Below the pieces are notes generated by a model. That model made no database searches, was not told the origin of the DNA, and saw nothing but the letters and a program-made list of their open reading frames with translations. This document shows, in pieces, positions 9,930 through 24,079 of a stretch of DNA of 64,000 nt (positions are counted from its first letter, which is position 1; each line of letters begins with the position of its first letter). Made by a program: the position numbers and the translations under genes. Origin of the DNA: Artemia franciscana (Eukaryota; Arthropoda; Branchiopoda; Anostraca; Artemiidae); assembly GCF_032884065.1 (NCBI RefSeq), contig NC_088866.1, positions 34,180,115 through 34,244,114 on the forward strand. The letters run 5' to 3'.

Positions 9930-12823
9930 CTGGAATAAAGGCGTTAAAGCATAGTAATAAACTAATCTATAGCACAGAGGTACGATTAAGAGAGAGATCA
10001 TTACCCCTAGATTTTGCAGGGACCGAAAAATAGCAAATGCAATATAAAAAATGAATAGAGTTATAATACTATAAATGGCAAATGCGCTATACAGACTTTA
10101 ACTTTAAGGCATTTTTAAAATGACATGGCAAGACATAGTCCCAAAAGAATAAATTAGATTTCGTCTTCATAAGACAAACATTGGATAGGGGTTAGATACT
10201 AACCATCCCTTTGGTTCTATTATTTTAAAAAGAGGCTAGAGTTGATTTCATTTGCAGATCGTCAGAGGAGATTCATGGGCAATAAGAAAAATGTTCTTCA
10301 TTAGTAAGAGCAGATGTTTTTCATTGCTCTCATCCTCATCTCATGGAATAATATGCGAATCCAAGTCAACAGAGAATCAAACAATCCCCCACTCAGTGGC
10401 TCAACAGCGTTATCAACCCTCATGAATCATGAGGGTCTAGGCTGACGGCCATCAGGCTTGTCTAAGTTATCATAGTTTAATGCAAAGAAAACAACTTAGA
10501 AAAACGCATAAAAATTTGTTTATATACATTTTGTTACGTTTTTACGAGTGGGACGAAGATTCGATGGGAGGGGGGAGGCTCAAAACTCTTCATCCCCCTC
10601 CACCTAGATATGACCTTGTTTATTAGTGTTAGGTCCAACTCTCTATGGCCCTAAAAAGTTTTAAATGAAAATAAGGAAGAAGACAATCAGATAATGTACT
10701 CACTTAGAAACTTTGCTTTAAGGCAATATGTAGCAGAATATTTCAAGAACAGCTTCCCAAAATTTTACATATGGGTGTGTACCCTATTTTTCATCAGACT
10801 GTTTTAGAGTAAACTACAGCTTGGCAAACTTTGCATAAAGACTAAAACTGATCTATTCATGAATATAGCATAATGCTGATGTTCATACAGTCAACCCCAA
10901 CCCGTATTTACGCCACTGGAGAGCCTTTACTAAAGCGTCTAGACCACTCAAACAAAGGACAATATTACAGGTAAATCTCTCTAACAAATATGCAAAGCAT
11001 GGCAAGAGAAAAAAACTAGAGAATAAGAAAAAATATAAGTCTTAAAAGCAATTAAGTTTGAATATTATGTGCAAGCTTAAAAGAAGCGTCTTGGCAAATC
11101 CTTCATTTCAGGAAGCAATTAGTAGAACAAGGGCCCTAAGCAAGAGCATACCCACCTCTCGGAGGTGTGAGAAAGGATTTCTATAAGTTTGATTTTAGAA
11201 AGAATGTACAAAGAATTACCTAATATGGTAGCATTTACTTTTTTATGAGTACTGGGAAAAAACACATGTCATAAGAAATTTATTGAATATTTCTTATCAA
11301 TTCCAGAAGTCTCGGGAAACACTGTGTCCCTTTTCTTTAGGGAAGTTCACGGATAGAAGGGAAGAGCTTCTGTTCTGACTGCAAAATTGGAAAGGTAATG
11401 CAACATATTGTCACAAGTGAACATATGATAAGACAAATAGGCTACTCAACTCCTTTAATGTTTTTGAAGAAATAGGGATCTTTCCCAGAGAGCAAAAACT
11501 ATTGAAGACTCGTACACAGATGTTCAAATGTTTTGAAATATATAAATAGCATAAATCCTCAGTACAAAACACGAAATGAAAGAAATTATTAAAAACCATC
11601 ATAAAAAGGAAACTTTAATATTCAGATATTTTGAAGATCTGTTGCCTTTAGAGTAACCATTCTTCGTAGGAAACACAAAATGTAAATCAACTTCAACTAA
11701 GAGTGGATAAAATCAGAATTAAAACTAGATACAAGTTCAGTTCAATTTATGAAAGAACAAATATGAATTAAACAAAGTTTTCAAATAGAAACTAGCAATG
11801 CAACAGCATGTCAAATTGATCTATAGGATCTATTACTACATTAATTTTATCAACAAAAAAGGTTACACCAAGACATATATAGCATGTTATTCCCCCCCCC
11901 CACATGACACTAAATCCATCTAGCCTATTATATACCTTATATGCATCCATTTTTTTCACTCCAATAGTGGAAAATTTTAACCATGGTTAATATCTACAAA
12001 CTGAATCTCAGAGGTGGCATTACAGTCTTTTACATATTCTTACATGCATGAAGGCATTCTTGTTCTATTCCTTTTTTTTTTATTTTGGTTCATTATAAGT
12101 ATAAAAATGTATTCTTTGACTCTCCTACCTGTAAAGATAGAAACAATTTCATTACTTTAGAAGCATTTAAAAGATTTCCAGAAATTCCTAGTTTTTGTCT
12201 GAAAACAAGACCTTGTTAATGCAGAAATTTGTATAGTTGCTAGAAGATTTATTAATTATTTATAAATAGCAGATTTATTAATATTGCCGAAGGTAAGAAA
12301 AGGCCATAATACTTCTAAATAATATAACAGAAAATATTTAATTCATAAGGGAGCTATTTGATAGATGTTCATCCCTGTTAAACCTGACAAAAATTTGGTG
12401 GCTCCAAAATTTAATTTTAAGTGGACCTTTATGAAGGAGTATTCTAGTTCATTGCAGATTTATTGCCTCAAAGAAAGCCAAGTACCACTTATCCAGCATA
12501 CTCATTCAAAACTTTGTTGTTGTTTTTTTTTTTACAACAAGGCTGGATTGAACTCCCCAGAATTGGTTTTAGGCTTCTTTTTTTTCATAAAGAGAAACTG
12601 CAGTTATTTTCAAAGTACTTTACCAGTCGGAGCAACATCCAATACCCTGAAATATTGTTACCCAATAATACACCATACTTAACAGATAGGAGAAGACTGG
12701 TCCAACTAAAAGGCTTTGATTGTGAGGCGAAGTCTGATGCCAGTAAAGTTTGTTTTTGGGCAATCTTTTTAAGTTTTCTAAAGAGGATGGCTCCCATATT
12801 CCTCCTTTATGAAAGTATTATAC
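9930..12823 (-). other. mib2-like intron (2894 nt, phase 1)
   Basis: Defined by the donor CACAG|GTATAA at 12822-12823 and the acceptor TTCCAG|GT at 9930-9931. Joining the flanking exons keeps the frame: GPTG runs into VSHPEV. The intron is AT-rich, with poly-C and poly-T runs and a segment at ~10500-10600 resembling one at 43710-43790. I see no gene inside it; frames at 12365-12858 are low-complexity shadows. Confidence 0.8.
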
Positions 12824-13062
12824 CTGTGGGACCATTATCCCAGATCCTTAAATCATAAGAATTCTGATATCCAATACGGTAGTTAGTTCTCCAGCCCATA
12901 TCCCATTGGACAACAACAGTTTTATCTGGGAGATTTTCACTGCCATGTGTTCCTTTGTCAATCACTGTACCAACAAATCCTTCACCACCATCTTGATTAC
13001 CCCACTTCCAGTCTGGTCCTCTTACGACCCTTACACCAACATCCATATTTTTATATATTGAC
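12824..13062 (-). CDS. mib2: Mind bomb 2-like E3 ligase, first coding exon (MIB/HERC2 domain)
   Basis: The exon runs from the acceptor CTTTCTTACAG| (preceded by a pyrimidine tract) at 13063-13064 to the donor |GTATAA at 12823. It starts with ~16 nt of 5' UTR, then ATG at 13044-13046. The 74 encoded residues are a MIB/HERC2 domain from almost the first residue: [20 protein letters not shown], then [18 protein letters not shown] and YDLRIWDNG. This domain recognises Notch ligands in Mind bomb proteins. The start is chosen because it is the first ATG after the acceptor and leaves the domain intact, as in MIB2 proteins that begin close to the domain. A spliced 5' UTR implies a further non-coding exon upstream (higher coordinates). 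The frame remains open past the donor for a few residues by chance. Confidence 0.9.
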
Positions 13063-16000
13063 CTGTAAGAAAGAGGGGAAAATGTCAGCTTTATTTTAAA
13101 ATTACTCAGTTCATTGCACCATAGTCAACACAGTATGATTAATCATAGTCAATACAGTAGCACTGCCTTAGCATAGAAGAAAGTGTCTTCTTTGTATTAC
13201 CTTTTTTCTCTTCCCACTTAGTATGGAAGGGTTAATTGAATAAACTTGGTGCTCATTTGATCTGAGTCCCTCGAACAAGGGCCAAAAATTATACAAGTTC
13301 CCTATTGTTCACATACAGGTTTTAGTAGAAACAAGGATGGTATGTTTGGCCTTAGCTGTCTGATTGGCTTGAAACTTTCATGAACTGTTCTCTAGGTTCA
13401 TAGAGTCCCAAATTTTGCAAGGAAGGGCTTTTGGCCAAAAAATTGTTTGGCTCTGCCTGGCCTAAAACTTATATCCATAAGTTTATAAAATTAGGCCATT
13501 AAGCCTTAATGTACAAAAAAATAGAGGTTAAAGTCACATGATCCCTCCCCAAATTGGCCAAAAGCAGCATTTCCTATCAGATTGAAACTACTTAGTATAC
13601 CCATAGGTCCTTAGCCCGAACAACCGCAATGCACAAAACAACTGAAAAACAATATTTTTTATAATTAAATTCTTTGATCTTGTCCCATTGGCTTAAAACT
13701 TTCAAGGATTGTTCTTTTTACCAAGGGGACCTCAAGTTATCATGGAGGACATTGGCGTCCAAAAAATAAGTCGAAAAACTTCATAGGCTACTCTTATAGG
13801 TTTGAAACTGACACTCTCAAGTCTTTAGATTAACAGGACCACAATTTGCAAAAAAAAATGGTTGAACACATCCACCCCACAAAAATAGGTGATTTCTTTC
13901 TAATCAGCTTTAAACTTATGGCCTTGAGTCCTTAGTAAAATGGGCCCTAGTCAAATAAAGTACTTAAATAGCGCTTGTTTAGTAGTGGAAAAGAGTGCGT
14001 TGGTATTTTTAACTGAAGTAGTTTCTATTTTATTTTGTTTATCTTTACTGTTCTGTATCTTAAAGCACTTAAATAGCACTAGAAATACAAAGAAAAAAAA
14101 AGCTACATACCAAGCAACTCTGTGAATGCAATATTTTTGTATTTAATGATTAAGATTGATAAGCTAGTTTTTTTGTGGCAAAACTATCATACTAAAAAAC
14201 AGTTGGCTTTGAGAATTGTTTTCTTATGTGCAAGCTTCTTTCGTTGAAAAAATTAATTTTATTTGTCAAAAGAAGAGATTTTGCTTTTTTGTCATTGTGA
14301 CCATAAGAAGCTAATGTAGTGACAAAGGAGGCCTGCAGAAACTTTTCAGGGATGGGGGCAGACATCAGAGTGATGGGTGGGGGCATGGGAATATACTTAG
14401 AATACATTTTCTTAGGAATAAATTTATTTTTAAATTCATTTAGAAATAATTTTCAATTAAAAAGAACAACTAACTTTACATGCAAAATGAAACAAAGCTA
14501 GATTTTAAAATGGTCACAAAGAAAATTCACAATAGCAAAAAAAAATTATATTCCATCTTACAATCCAGCTGTGAAATCGACCCTCTTTTTTCAATACCCC
14601 AATTCAACTGAACAAAATGGACAGGTTCAAATAAAAATGTTTATTACAAGAAAACATCATCAAACAGTTTGTGGTAAAAAACTGCAAGCAAGGAGGAGCT
14701 TGGGCCAATTTCCACCAAAACCCTAAAAACAGAATTTTGATGACAAATGACATGTTAATAGATTTAGATTTTTATCCCGATTCTAAATATATAAAATTAA
14801 TTCAGTTTATTGTTACCACCTAAAAGCTACAAATATGAGAAAAATTACCTGATTTTCCAAAAAAGGGAGTAGCACCCCCAAAAAAGCAAGCAATATTAGT
14901 GGAAATTGTTTTATTAGGTTCATCATATCAGAAACAAATCAGAGAAAAAGCTTCGAGCTCTAGTCTACAAAATGTGGAATTTTGCATATTTTCCCCCCCA
15001 GACTAAAGATTGTGGATACATTTTTCCCCCGGGGTTGATCATATCAAACTGAAGGTCAAGAGAGCTTATTTAAACATTAATTAAAAGTTGGCATGCCATT
15101 TTTAAGCAGCCAAAAAGATTATGCCATGGGAAAGTGAGGTTTTCTGCCATGTTACAGCACCAAACAAACGATTTTGCCTCAAAGAGGACCAATTTACAAT
15201 CAATCGAAAATTCTTACAAAGAATCAATTCAAAAACATCAAAAAACTCTATTTTATGCTTTCTAGTTGCAGAGGTAGTCAAACTAAAGTACTGAATTTAA
15301 CTAAATTAATTCATTTTATTTTTGTAAAACTATGTTTAGTGATGTATATACTGTATTTATACTTCAGAGAATTTGTAGAGGTTGTGATGGCTTCAGCCAT
15401 GTAGAGGTTTAAAAGTTACACCAAAGTCCTTACACCCCAAAATTTTGCAACAAAAATATCATTAAGCAAAAATACTGGCCATTGCAAATTTTGACAATAA
15501 ATCCGAATTTTAATTCTTAAGCAGAAAAACTGAAAAATTGGGGTAGTACTAATCAATTTAAAATTATTAATATATACAATTTAACAGCAAGAAACTGGGG
15601 AGTTTAAGGGGCCAGTGCCCCACATTATATCTTGGTTAGACCTGGGCATGATTTGGAAAACAATCAGATATTAAATATCAAAATGTAGCTTTTTCAACTG
15701 AACGTAAGGTGCAGCTTTGAATTTAAAATAAACAGAAATCACAGCATTCCTTATATGATGGGGACTGTCTCCTCCATAACTCCTTACTTTTTACTATAAA
15801 GTTTAATGTTTTGTCCAAATTCTTTAAGAACATTTTTGGAATCACCATAAAAAGCAGATTCATTGATTTAATGTTATGAAAATTTAGGTTCTTAAGCCTT
15901 TGTTATTAATAAGAATTACTATTTACTTACCACTTGAAGAATTTGTTTGTTTGTTTGTTTGTTTTTTTTTTTTTTTTTTACTCCAAAAAAATCACACAGA

Positions 16001-16200
16001 GAAAGTGTTTGCACAAAAACAGAAGGAGGCCTTTCAATCACAAATTAGAACTCGTATTGCCTCTGTTAAGGTACATAACCTATTTGTAGGCAGTCAACCA
16101 TGGGCCCCCACAAGTGTTTTTTCAATTTGCTATTATGCTTTTTCTTTACCACGCCCTCTTTCCTTTGGTTTCCTCATGATTACTAGATGTCACTGATTTC
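13063..16200. other. mib2-like 5' region with degraded repeats, no gene identified
   Basis: 13300-13960 contains loosely repeated phrases (GATTGGCTTGAAACTTTCAT and CCATTGGCTTAAAACTTTCA, ~330 bp apart), apparently an old tandem repeat. 14690-15010 and 15640-15830 hold worn pieces of the A-F family (for example ACAAAATGTGGAATTTTGCA and TATATGATGGGGACTGTCTC). A non-coding first exon of the mib2-like gene probably lies here or further right, but I could not place it. Confidence 0.45.
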
Positions 16201-16339
16201 CAGGAGAAGCCCCATTTTTCCGTTGAGTCGATGTCTCTGGATTGGATTTGATATTTACCCTAAATCAAACGTCCAGGAAGATAAGATGGTAAAGAGTGTC
16301 CTGTAGAACATCTTGCTAGTGGTGTGACATGACTGTGGT

Positions 16340-16633
16340 TTGGCATTCCATGTTATGGTGCACTGTATAGGCCCAGATATGGTCAACTCCTTTCTTGAAT
16401 ACGTCTATGGTTTGGGGCTGGATGGTGGCTTTGGAGAGGCTGTCATAGTGAGGGACAGCACATACAGAGAAGAAGTGTCAATGCTCATGTCAATGGCAAC
16501 AAGGGACTTGCAACTTCTTCGTGTAACCTCAAGAAATGAGGGGAAGACTGGAATTGAGAGCTTGTTTCTGCAGCTCTCAAGTAGTGATAGCATCTCCTCT
16601 CTTCCTTTGATAGACTACGGTGGGTTTAAATGA
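16340..16633 (+). CDS. Unrecognised 97-codon open frame
   Basis: The frame reads MAFHVMVHCIGPDMVNSFLE, then YGLGLDGGFGEAVIVRDSTY and SMLMSMATRDLQLLRVTS. It is longer than chance frames nearby and compositionally balanced, in a locally less AT-rich patch. I recognise no domain, signal or family. The opposite strand is also open over 16405-16593, so the patch could be a fragment of a repeat or transposon read in either direction. No splice sites stand out. Could be a transposon remnant; low confidence that it is a host gene. Confidence 0.2.
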   Translation: MAFHVMVHCIGPDMVNSFLEYVYGLGLDGGFGEAVIVRDSTYREEVSMLMSMATRDLQLLRVTSRNEGKTGIESLFLQLSSSDSISSLPLIDYGGFK

Positions 16634-17037
16634 GTTGTTGGAATCATGTGCTACTCCCCTGCCCAACTTGAGATTTTGGGGATTGTTAAGGCAAGTGACT
16701 AGATTATGGACTTTGTTTATGTGTCTTTTGTTGGTGTTGTTCCTTCCCTGTTACTTCCTGGCCATGAAACCTTATGGGGATATTATTTTGCAGTTGATTT
16801 TGCTTTAAATTTATTGATAAATAAAATAACTCAAAAATCCACATATTTCATATTGAGTAAATACAGCAAAAAAAAAGTAAGTTCTTTGGTTGACATTTTT
16901 TAAAGCCAGGGAACTTGTTTCTAAAAACCGGATCTCTTTCAACACTTAGAAAAAGTAAGGTATAGCCCTTTTCTCTGCCCTTGAAGAACAAAGAGCTATA
17001 AATTGTTTTTTGTTGTTTTTTCTGTACTTTTGTGGAG

Positions 17038-17133
17038 GCATTCAAGGGAGCTGTGGACAAAGATTGGTCGTCTAAACCATGGCTTCGAGAATGGGATGCA
17101 GCCAAAACGTTGCCTGACAACGTTCTTGACTAA
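17038..17133 (+). CDS. Possible 3' terminal exon of an unknown gene
   Basis: After a T-rich tract ending TTTTGTGGAG|, 31 codons read AFKGAVDKDWSSKPWLREWD then AAKTLPDNVLD and TAA. The peptide looks protein-like (Trp/Lys/Asp-rich, no low complexity), but the acceptor is weak and no partner exon was found. I do not recognise the family. It could equally be a frame inside a repeat. Confidence 0.18.
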   Translation, partial: AFKGAVDKDWSSKPWLREWDAAKTLPDNVLD

Positions 17134-17929
17134 CCAGCACCTACAGGATAATTCCTTATTAACTGGAAAATACGATGTAAGGTAATTAGTAACACTAGTG
17201 TGATTTTGATAGAATTGTGGATAAAAACATTATTCAAAATTATGGTATTAACCTACAAATGGGACTATTGAGAAGGAAACATGTCAAGAAAATAATTCTT
17301 AAGTCATAATATACAGAAAATATTGTAGTGAACACATTTTGGAGGCTGTTCCACTATAATTTATCATCACCACCCCTTTTATGCAGGTATCTAGCCTAAA
17401 TTATATATTTCCCATGTATCACTTTTGTTTTAATCCATGAGCCTGTAAATACTTACAAAATCAAGAAAGCAAAAAAGACATGGGATCTATATAATTAGGG
17501 CTATAAAATTGCACATTAGGGGGGTTTGGGGGTAAAGCATAGTGGAAGTGCCTTTAAAATGTATTTATTTTAATTTTTTGGCAAACTATGAAGTAAGAAG
17601 ATTAACATGTTCCCTTGTCAATGGCCCCAATTATAGGCAAATTCTAAAATGATTTTAAAATGCAAATGAAAATGGAAAAAAAACTAAGAATCTGATTAAA
17701 ATAAATATTTTACATATTATGAAGTAAAATCTAATGTTTTATCATTATATCCTAGAACTATATCTGGGATCATAAGGGGCTAGGAGGAGATTAAACTGTC
17801 AAAAAACACACATTATATTCAGAAAGAGCAGAAAATCAGGAATCCAATTATAGGCACAACTTAGCCTATATTCTATTAGCAAGTTGCCCTTATAAGAGCC
17901 AATGTTACAAAGGTAGAGCATTGGAGGAC
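17134..17929. other. Intergenic, no gene seen
   Basis: AT-rich sequence with no repeat boundaries or frames I can support. Confidence 0.4.
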
Positions 17930-18960
17930 CCTTGAAAACATCCAGGCACCTAAAACAAGGTTACTATGCTAAAGGAGATCCTAATGACAGATTTCTACAA
18001 CTACTTACAACAACTCACTGGGACACCAAGCTGCCTGAGGCCAATACAGCTATGCATGCTCTTCTTTCACCCCAATATATTCAAAGCCTCCCTCTTTCCA
18101 CACTCCCAATATTTCCCACTCGCTTTAAATCTTTCATTATGACATCCTTCCACCCCATTTTGGAAACTTGGGACACACCTCCACCCCACTTTTCTTTGAC
18201 CCTAGATGGTTGGCCAAGAAGGACAATCTGCCATCCTTCATCTGAAAAATTTGTCCTAGCCATCTCATCTTTTCACCATTATAGCCCTAAAAAGTGGGAT
18301 TGAGCAATATTTTTTGAACAGCTTGCTACTTATGATATAGTTAGTCAATTAGGTACCTAAAACAATCCATAGGCAATTTCTGTCAAAAACATACACCAAC
18401 TCCTCTTGTGTTTTTTGGAGCACTCACACTTCAGAACCATACTTAACTGCTGTCATCAGTGTAGCTTCCAGCATTCTAATCTTGATTCACAGACTTATCT
18501 TCCTACTCTTGCAGACTTTTTTCAAATGTGAAGAACACCCTGAGCATTGGCTATTCTATTTTTACACCTTCACTTTGCCCACCATCTTTAGTAATAAAAT
18601 CCATCAGTCACTAGTAGCTCTATCAGTTTGTTCTACAGGGGCATATACCACTATGACTTATAGACTGCACTTTTTAGTCATAATATGAGTGACAAACATT
18701 CTACTATTAATGCTTTCCCCACCTTTAAAGACTTGGCAGGTTCCTTATTCATCATGAGCCTTACTCCTAGCCTAAGCACCCTATCCTTCCTGCCTAGTAA
18801 ATTCTATATGTATCACCTAATTTCATGTTTTTCCTACCCCTGGGATATGTGATGAAACTCCAAGTATGTCCAGTTCGAAGTGTCTGAATTCATCAGTTAA
18901 AATGTTGACATTGTAGCTGTTTTTTAACATTGTTACGTTTTAATTTTCATATTCTTTAAA
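17930..18960 (-). mobile_element. RTE-like LINE fragment with internal deletion
   Basis: Minus-strand translation, frame by frame, gives endonuclease-type phrases near 18650-18900 (LDILGVSSHIPGVG, ESINSRMFVTH, VIVVYAPVEQTDRAT), then jumps to a polymerase C-terminal region near 18300-18470 (MTAVKYGSEV, RNCLWIVLGT). It ends with MVKR, MKDGR and KMGWKDVIMKDLKRVGNIGS at 18081-18263. The reverse transcriptase core between the endonuclease and the C-terminus is absent, and stops are frequent. The arrangement and phrases recall RTE/BovB-type elements known to me from many invertebrates. Clade assignment is tentative. Confidence 0.65.
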
Positions 18961-19229
18961 TCATTGAAATTATTACAGCCTTAGGAAAAGCAATGGTCCC
19001 AGAACAAGTGTAGGATGGGGACTAACATATCTTTTCAAATCTATATGAAGCAGTTCATCTGGCTAAGAGCCAGACAGCAAAAAGTCCCAGGGACCTCCAG
19101 TTGAATACAGGCTTCGTGCAATCCTGGACTCATCTCGGTCAAAAGACAGTTTTCCACACTTGGTTATTGCTCTTCTATCAGCAAGAGTTGAAATCCTGCA
19201 ATGACAATTTTAAACCTAGGATAATGTTT
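18961..19229. other. Short intergenic spacer between two LINE remnants
   Basis: No feature recognised. Confidence 0.4.
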
Positions 19230-21980
19230 ATATTTATTCATTGATTAATACCAAAATATGGTAAGCTTTATCAAGCTTGTCACACTAAACATTATAAAAA
19301 AGATTATGACGATGCTGACAGGTTAATGCACACATACAAATCTATGAAAAATAACCCACTACGAAAACATATAGGTCACAAAACAACTAATACAAAAAAC
19401 AAATTATCAAAATGGATTGTGATAAGACCAAGCATGGAAATCTGTAGAGGCTAAACTACTTTTGAAAAACTGGACCATGGTAGTTGCAACTGTTTCTGAT
19501 GGAAGTCCCTTCTAAATCTTCCATACTCAGCTAGATAAAGAGTTTTGGCCAATCTTTTCTGTGAACATGGTGGTTATATTTTGTGTTGGTGTTGACAGGT
19601 ACTACTGTATTCTTTAAAAGTGAAGAAGTGAGTTGGAGTGGTATTATCAATGTTCCTGACAATGCAGAATTTATTTATTAGGGCAGCTGTATCATGTCAG
19701 AACTGAAGACTAGGCAACTGTAGTCTGTCCATTTTCTGGTTGTATGGTAGATGTCTCAGGTAAGGCATAAGTTTGGTGCCCCTATGTTGCACTTTCTCAA
19801 CTCTTTCTCTATCTCTCTTATTAAGAGGATATCATACTGATGAACAATACTCAAGTATTAGACATACAGTGGATACATAAAGTGAAATCAATGACTGGAG
19901 ATTAAACTTAGAAAATGTATGCTTTAGACATAATAATTGGTAATTTGCCTTATGGGTGATTTCTGATACATGTTTATCAAATTTGAGACTTGAATCAAAG
20001 AAAACCATAAGGTCTTGAACACACCCCATGCTTGAACTTGATTTACCATCAACCAAGTAATGGTAATATTGAGGAGTCCATGCAAATAGTGCACTGCATT
20101 GCACTTGATTTTGTTCATGAGCATAAGAGTTTGCTGCACACCACCAATGCAGAGCAACCAAATCCTCTTGAAGTAAGGAAATCTCATGTTCATTCATGAC
20201 TGACCTGTAAACTTTCACATCATCCACAAACAATTTTAATGTCAAATTGTAACAACACATGGTAAATCATTGATAAAAAGGCAGAAGAAAACCATCCAAA
20301 GATAACTGCCTTGTGGAACTCCACTTAAGACAGACATAGGTGATAACAGAGCATCACCTACTTCAACCTCTTGGGTTCTATTTGTAAGATAATCCATTAT
20401 CTATGCTTTAGTTTGCAGTCAATACCATATAGTTGACATTTATTTATCAAAAGTGGGATAGAAACTTTGTGACACCCTTGGGAAAAGTCAATATAAATAC
20501 AATCAAACAAAATACCATTATCTGCCATTAACTGAAAATCATTAATCACCTCCAGAAATTGTTTGTTACACTTACAGAAACCCATGCTGAGCTGAATGCC
20601 ATAAGTTATTTTCTTCAGAATGTGCCTGGATTCTGCTCACCAGAACTTTCGCCATTATATGGGAAAATATTAATGTATTTGAAATTGGTCTGTAATTTTT
20701 AAAATGGGGAACCATTCTTGTACAATTGCCTAATGATGGTTCTTTTTAAAGCTTAAGGACATACTACACACAAGAGACAGAGATTAAAGAGATAAGTGAC
20801 TGGTCCAGCAAGCATTGATGCAAGTTTGCACAGCATCATATTTGAAAATCCATCAATATCTGGTACCTTTCCAGGATCAAGATTTTGGAGTGTTTAGTAA
20901 ACCTGCTGGACCAAAAAATCTGAATAATCAAATTCTTTTGTTAAATATGGTGGAGTGAATTGAGCATTAATATAATCTATATACAAAAGAGTTTCAGGAT
21001 CTATAAAGGAAGTGGATGATAGGGCTTATGAAACTTGATTCCTTCTTACATACTTCCAAAATCTTTTTGGGCAACTATGGACTGATGCAATAACATTCAA
21101 CTCAACCTCTTGATGACTTAGATAAAGGAACTTAGTTGCTCTATCTCTTTTATATTTTGATGATGAATCAAACGTTTTAAATTTTACATGTCCATGCCAC
21201 CTATCACATTTTTCTTTTAGCATTTGTACAATATACTAAGGAAGGAACTGTCTATTTTTGGAAAACTGTCTGCTCATAGACATTGGTACATACCAATCTT
21301 TACCTTCTGCAAGGGCCTGCTTAATCAAATCAAAGTACACATCAGTGGTACCCTTACATTGCTGTAACTTCTCTTGGATAGAAAAAGACAAAATATAATC
21401 AGAAAATGCAATGAAATTTGCTGTACGATGATCATATTTGGGAGAAGTAATTGGAACATCAGCACAACCCAAAAAACAATTTAGTAATATCACCAATACC
21501 AAATGATTGATTTTTCCTAGCAGTGGTAAAAACTTAACACTAGCAATATCTTCAGGTGATTTTGTAATTACAAGGTCTAAGACCAAAGGGGTTGAATTGT
21601 CACACAAATGAGTAGGATTTTGAATGTGCTGATACAAGTCAAGCTCTTGTAAAGTTTAAAGGAATTGATTTTCAAATGACTCACCAGAAAGTTGCATTGT
21701 AATTGAGGTCCAATCAATAAAGGGTAGTTAAAGTCATGAACTATTAGAAACTTAGAACTAAGTAAAGAAACAGAGAACAAATACTGCAATATTTTTTTAT
21801 TATTAAGTGTAGACAATTCAATAACAATAGGACTATGATAAATGGCTACAACTCAAACAGCACTTGTGGACCCAGGGAACTTCACATCAACAACTAAACA
21901 TTCACTTATACTCAAAGAGATTGTGTCATTAATTTCCACATACTTCAATGAGGTATGAACATACAGAAAATTCCATGCTT
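19230..21980 (-). mobile_element. Decayed LINE (Jockey/CR1-like), endonuclease to C-terminus
   Basis: Read on the minus strand: endonuclease region 21577-21970 (SLKYVEINDTISLSISECLV, FLIVHDFNYPLL where active elements have GDFN), its end with LDLVITKSPEDIASVKFLP at 21236-21637, a linker KRFWKYVRRNQVS (21026-21223), RT motifs IYIDFSQGCHKVSIPLL (20397-20585) and LKLFVDDVKVYRSVMNEHEI (19832-20260; the catalytic box is FVDD), then a C-terminal region with KVQHRGTKLMPYLRHLPYN near 19750-19800. Multiple stops and frame changes make it a fossil. The right end is close to the fold-back element at 22088. Confidence 0.85.
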
Positions 21981-22087
21981 ATAATACTGTTACATTGAAA
22001 TTATATTTAAAGATCCTTTCTGTTGACTGGGGCAATGGCTCCTATATTAACAGACTAGGTTAAACACCATAACTTCTATTAACCTCC

Positions 22088-22928
<841 letters not shown>

Positions 22929-23027
22929 GACATTACCCCTAACCTCTTACTTCTGATTAATAATATATTTATGCCTATAAATAGTGTGCTATTATGGGGA
23001 GGCAACCCATGATAGATAACTCAGCAG

Positions 23028-23775
23028 TAAAATTCTAGTTTAGTGACTTTTGGCTATCTTGGAGAGGGGTTAGGTTAGAAAAATTGAATTTTCAGGGATT
23101 GATCTATAGGCTAAAGTATATCCTGGGAAGGTATTTTAAAGTACCCATCTCTACTCCTTCTCTCTCTAGAGGGCCCTGAAATTCACCTAAATGACAGGTC
23201 TATACCTATTTAAATTTTTCAAAATTTAGGAAATATATTTGCATATCTTTAAAACCTTATAAATTGGGATTCAGCAAAGTTGTGAAGCTGAAAACAATTG
23301 TTTGTACTTCATTTAAGCAGAAGATCTATTTTTCAAGGTTTCACTTTTATAACACACATAGGCTATTGTTAAAGGTCATCAAAGGTCAGGACCCTTTAGA
23401 GGGAGAGGGAGTGGAGATAGGTAGCCTACTTCAAAATACCTTCCCAGGACATACTTTAGCATTTAGACCCATCCCTGAAACTTTCATTTTCCTAGCCTAA
23501 CTTCTTTCCAACATAGCCAAAAGTCACTAAATTAGAATTTTAGTACTAATTCTTGCTATTTTGGAATGGGACTAGGGTAGGAATATGAAACTTTCACAGG
23601 TAGGTCTACAGGCTAAAGTATGTCCTGAGAAGTTATTTTAAAGTAGCCTACCTACCTTTACTTGTTCTCTCTCTGGAGGGCCCTGACTTTAGATGACCTT
23701 TAAAAATATTGGGTAAAATTCTAGTTGAGTGACCTTTTCAAGATGGCAAAAAGTAGCCAAACTAGAATTTCACTG
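23028..23775. mobile_element. Fold-back MITE with a third arm copy
   Basis: TIR start AAAATTCTAGTTTAGTGACT (23028 on) and, inverted, the end AGTCACTAAATTAGAATTTT (to ~23541) agree with about two mismatches over the first 35 bp. Further inside, GGTATTTTAAAGTA and AGAGGGCCCTGAAAT are answered by ACCCTTTAGAGGG and TTCAAAATACC. A third arm copy in the left orientation's inner wording follows at ~23560-23775 (GTCTACAGGCTAAAGTATGT, GGAGGGCCCTGA, TCTAGTTGAGTGACC). A second member of the same family lies at 39378-40000. No ORF. Confidence 0.75.
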
Positions 23776-24079
23776 AGTTGCATTTTCAAGGATACCGAGA
23801 AATTACTCAAATTATCGAAATAAAATAGTTACAATGAAAAAAATAGTTACATAAATTTGCTTTGTAGGCTTAACCTAAGTGCCCCTGGTCACAGCAATTA
23901 GGCCTAGCCTACCATAAAAATAGCTGTGTTATATTGAGGACAAACCAATGGCATAGAGCGAAGTAATATGAAAAATCGAGAGAATAGAATGAACAAAACC
24001 TGAATAGAACAAAACGTTATCCACTTGGACGCTTCAGCCCCCTTGAGAATATTTTTCTTCCATTTCTTCATATAAGATA

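Noticed and set aside
12365-12858. Overlapping plus-strand frames of 105 and 131 codons
   Set aside because: Low-complexity Phe-rich stretches partly antisense to the mib2-like exon and intron.
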